A stretch of DNA of 6,127 nucleotides, from contig CALDMJ010000072.1 of the NCBI GenBank assembly GCA_937914725.1, positions 1 to 6,127 on the forward strand, written 5' to 3'. A program made the translations under genes and the position numbers. Under the pieces are notes generated by a model. That model had not been told where the DNA came from. It worked only from the letters and a program-made list of their open reading frames with translations, and ran no database searches. The DNA is from an uncultured Clostridia bacterium. Lineage in GTDB: Bacteria > Bacillota > Clostridia > Christensenellales > UBA1242. This document shows, piece by piece, positions 5,033 to 6,127 of this stretch (positions are counted from its first letter, which is position 1; every line of letters starts with the position of its first letter).

Positions 5033-5635
5033 ATGTATAACGATTCTAAAAATATTTTTACAGGCATCATTTGCTTTTTGGTAATTGCTGCCGTTGTTGT
5101 TGGTGCGTGTTTCGCACTTGGAGTATTCAAAGCACCATCTAAGACAAAACTACCTATTGTATACCCTGACAAAAATGTTAACTGGGTACAAGTTGACGAC
5201 ACGACTTTGCGTGCGTCATTTGACGACAAACTCAATATTAACGCTAAACAAAATACTATTTTTATCACCGCGTACTTTAACGATATGGACAAGAAATTTT
5301 CGTTTGATTTGAGTCAAAGCAATTTGAATGATGCACTTAGTTATGAGGTATGGAGTTGTGGAGGTGGCAGTGGTTATCAAGTATTGGGTTTCTTTGATGA
5401 TGCCACTAAAACTGATATTGACTATCGTATAAAATTGGTATTGTACAACAATGCGGCACTTACTGACGCTGGCGATGTAACAACTGGCAAAGGATTTGTA
5501 CTCGAGTTCGGTGGATTTGACAAAATCACAACCGACGAAGAATCTGGTAGCGAAACTTATACGCCTGTAGCCATCGAGAAGATCAAGATTACATCAATCT
5601 ATCAAGAAGGCGATCTTGACAAGTTGCTTAACTAG
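5033..5635 (+). CDS. N-terminally anchored surface protein C (200 aa)
   Basis: Unknown function. A hydrophobic segment (residues 9-32) is followed by a short basic/Pro stretch and a beta-rich ectodomain (about 45-190) with one cysteine (133), acidic patches and a Gly-rich CGGGSG turn. A VGAC sequence (residues 23-26) meets the lipobox pattern, but hydrophobic residues continue beyond it, so a simple membrane anchor is at least as likely as a lipoprotein. Similarity to the two preceding proteins is limited to layout. AAGGAG (5017-5022) is a good ribosome-binding site, after a 27-base gap. It is the last gene before a terminator-like hairpin and probably closes the surface-protein operon. Confidence 0.75.
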   Translation: MYNDSKNIFTGIICFLVIAAVVVGACFALGVFKAPSKTKLPIVYPDKNVNWVQVDDTTLRASFDDKLNINAKQNTIFITAYFNDMDKKFSFDLSQSNLNDALSYEVWSCGGGSGYQVLGFFDDATKTDIDYRIKLVLYNNAALTDAGDVTTGKGFVLEFGGFDKITTDEESGSETYTPVAIEKIKITSIYQEGDLDKLLN

Positions 5636-5654
5636 ACAACAATAACAACAATGT

Positions 5655-5679
5655 ACAAAGGGGAGTTTTCCCCTTTTGT
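5655..5679 (+). terminator. Terminator-like hairpin between surface operon and Zot gene
   Basis: AAAGGGGA (5657-5664) pairs perfectly with TCCCCTTT (5669-5676) around GTTT. The stem can be prolonged by AC (5655-5656) with GT (5678-5679) across one bulged T. The right arm ends in four T, which is short for a Rho-independent terminator, so partial termination that lowers expression of the assembly ATPase relative to the structural proteins is plausible. Confidence 0.55.
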
Positions 5680-5686
5680 CATATAT

Positions 5687-5690
5687 GGAG
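5687..5690 (+). promoter_or_regulatory. GGAG ribosome-binding site deciding the Zot start
   Basis: GGAG lies 8 bases before ATG 5699. The alternative in-frame ATG at 5651 has no ribosome-binding site and would put the terminator hairpin inside the coding region, so 5699 is preferred. Confidence 0.65.
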
Positions 5691-5698
5691 TTTTTAGA

Positions 5699-6127
5699 AT
5701 GATTACAATAATTTGTGGCGCGCCCGGGGCTGGCAAAACTGCACTAATGACATATTTCGCGCTTGAGTATCTCAACTATGATGTAGATTATATGATTTGC
5801 CTCGACAAGATAGCGCAGTTCAATCAACAAGGCTTTAATTTGTCCAACCCACAACATTTGGTGTTCAGTGACTGGAAAATTGCTTGCAACTCGCAAACGC
5901 TTGGCGCCTGTGAAAGTTACTTTTGCAATGGTTTCTATGTTGGTATGCCAAACAATCAACATCGCACAATGTTTTTGCCGCCATATGCTAAAGTGTTCTT
6001 GAGTGAGGCACAAAGGTATTATGATAGTCGCAAGTATGAGTCACTATCTGATTTTGTCAGTCAACTATACGAGCAACACCGACATTGGGGTATGCAAATA
6101 TTCCTTGACTGCCAACGCCCTACCCTT
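5699..6127 (+). CDS. Zot/pI-like virion assembly ATPase, 5' part (143 codons, runs off the window)
   Basis: Predicted inner-membrane ATPase that powers assembly and extrusion of filamentous phage. The Walker A motif GAPGAGKT is at residues 7-14, directly after the first beta strand (MITIIC), as in Zot-family proteins. A hydrophobic strand leading to LSEAQRYYDSRKY (101-113) matches the Walker B position, although the usual Asp before Glu is Ser (S102-E103). A third strand, QIFLDCQRP (133-141), fits the conserved polar strand that follows in Zot ATPases. The membrane segment and C-terminal domain expected in the family lie beyond the right edge. Zot/pI is the hallmark gene of inoviruses, and its place after exported proteins fits their gene order. 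Family assignment is by motif and layout. Confidence 0.82.
   Translation, partial: MITIICGAPGAGKTALMTYFALEYLNYDVDYMICLDKIAQFNQQGFNLSNPQHLVFSDWKIACNSQTLGACESYFCNGFYVGMPNNQHRTMFLPPYAKVFLSEAQRYYDSRKYESLSDFVSQLYEQHRHWGMQIFLDCQRPTL

Noticed and set aside
5651..5698. In-frame ATG giving a 16-residue extension of the Zot-like protein
   Set aside because: No ribosome-binding site, it would span the terminator-like hairpin, and Zot proteins normally begin with the strand directly before Walker A.
5717..5724. GGCGCGCC shared with the palindrome at 1949-1956
   Set aside because: Here it encodes part of the Walker A loop and has no further flanking identity, so it is most likely coincidence.

Overview
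The window looks like part of a small single-stranded-DNA (filamentous, inovirus-like) phage genome or a closely related element. Every supported gene lies on the + strand. The genes are short and tightly packed, with frequent 1-11 nt overlaps. The right end carries the start of a Zot/pI-type assembly ATPase, the hallmark of inoviruses, preceded by secreted or membrane-anchored proteins and, further left, by a single-stranded-DNA-binding protein. The standard genetic code fits all genes. Strong Shine-Dalgarno sites (AGGAGG, GAGGTG, AAGGAG) and A+T-rich genes suggest a low-GC, probably Bacillota-like host, but the host cannot be named from this sequence.

Layout. Positions 1-270 are non-coding and rich in structure: a 10-bp inverted repeat enclosing an A+T-rich core, two small G+C hairpins and a 14-bp perfect palindrome. 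Positions 271-1213 carry three small, basic, soluble proteins of unknown function; the first two share a 16-nt leader repeat before their ribosome-binding sites. Positions 1214-1340 hold a Y-shaped fold (11-bp outer stem enclosing two hairpins) and a second hairpin next to a ribosome-binding site. Positions 1341-1881 hold a 39-aa ORF overlapping a 143-aa protein whose acidic tail ends in the SSB-type tip DDGNLPF. Positions 1882-2175 are a G+C-rich, C-rich, hairpin-dense intergenic island, a plausible replication-origin and/or packaging region. Positions 2176-5635 encode four exported or membrane-anchored proteins: a 482-aa protein with a signal peptide and C-terminal membrane segments, then three of 200-232 aa that are N-terminally anchored with extracellular domains. 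A terminator-like hairpin follows, and then the Zot-like ATPase runs off the right edge.

Likely teamwork (inference): the left genes and SSB serve DNA replication and coating of the single-stranded genome; the hairpin regions are cis sites for replication, packaging or regulation; the 482-aa protein and the anchored proteins are virion or surface components; and the Zot-like ATPase drives extrusion through the membrane. No replication initiator and no typical 40-90 aa major coat protein is present, so the genome must extend beyond the window or use unusual versions of these parts.
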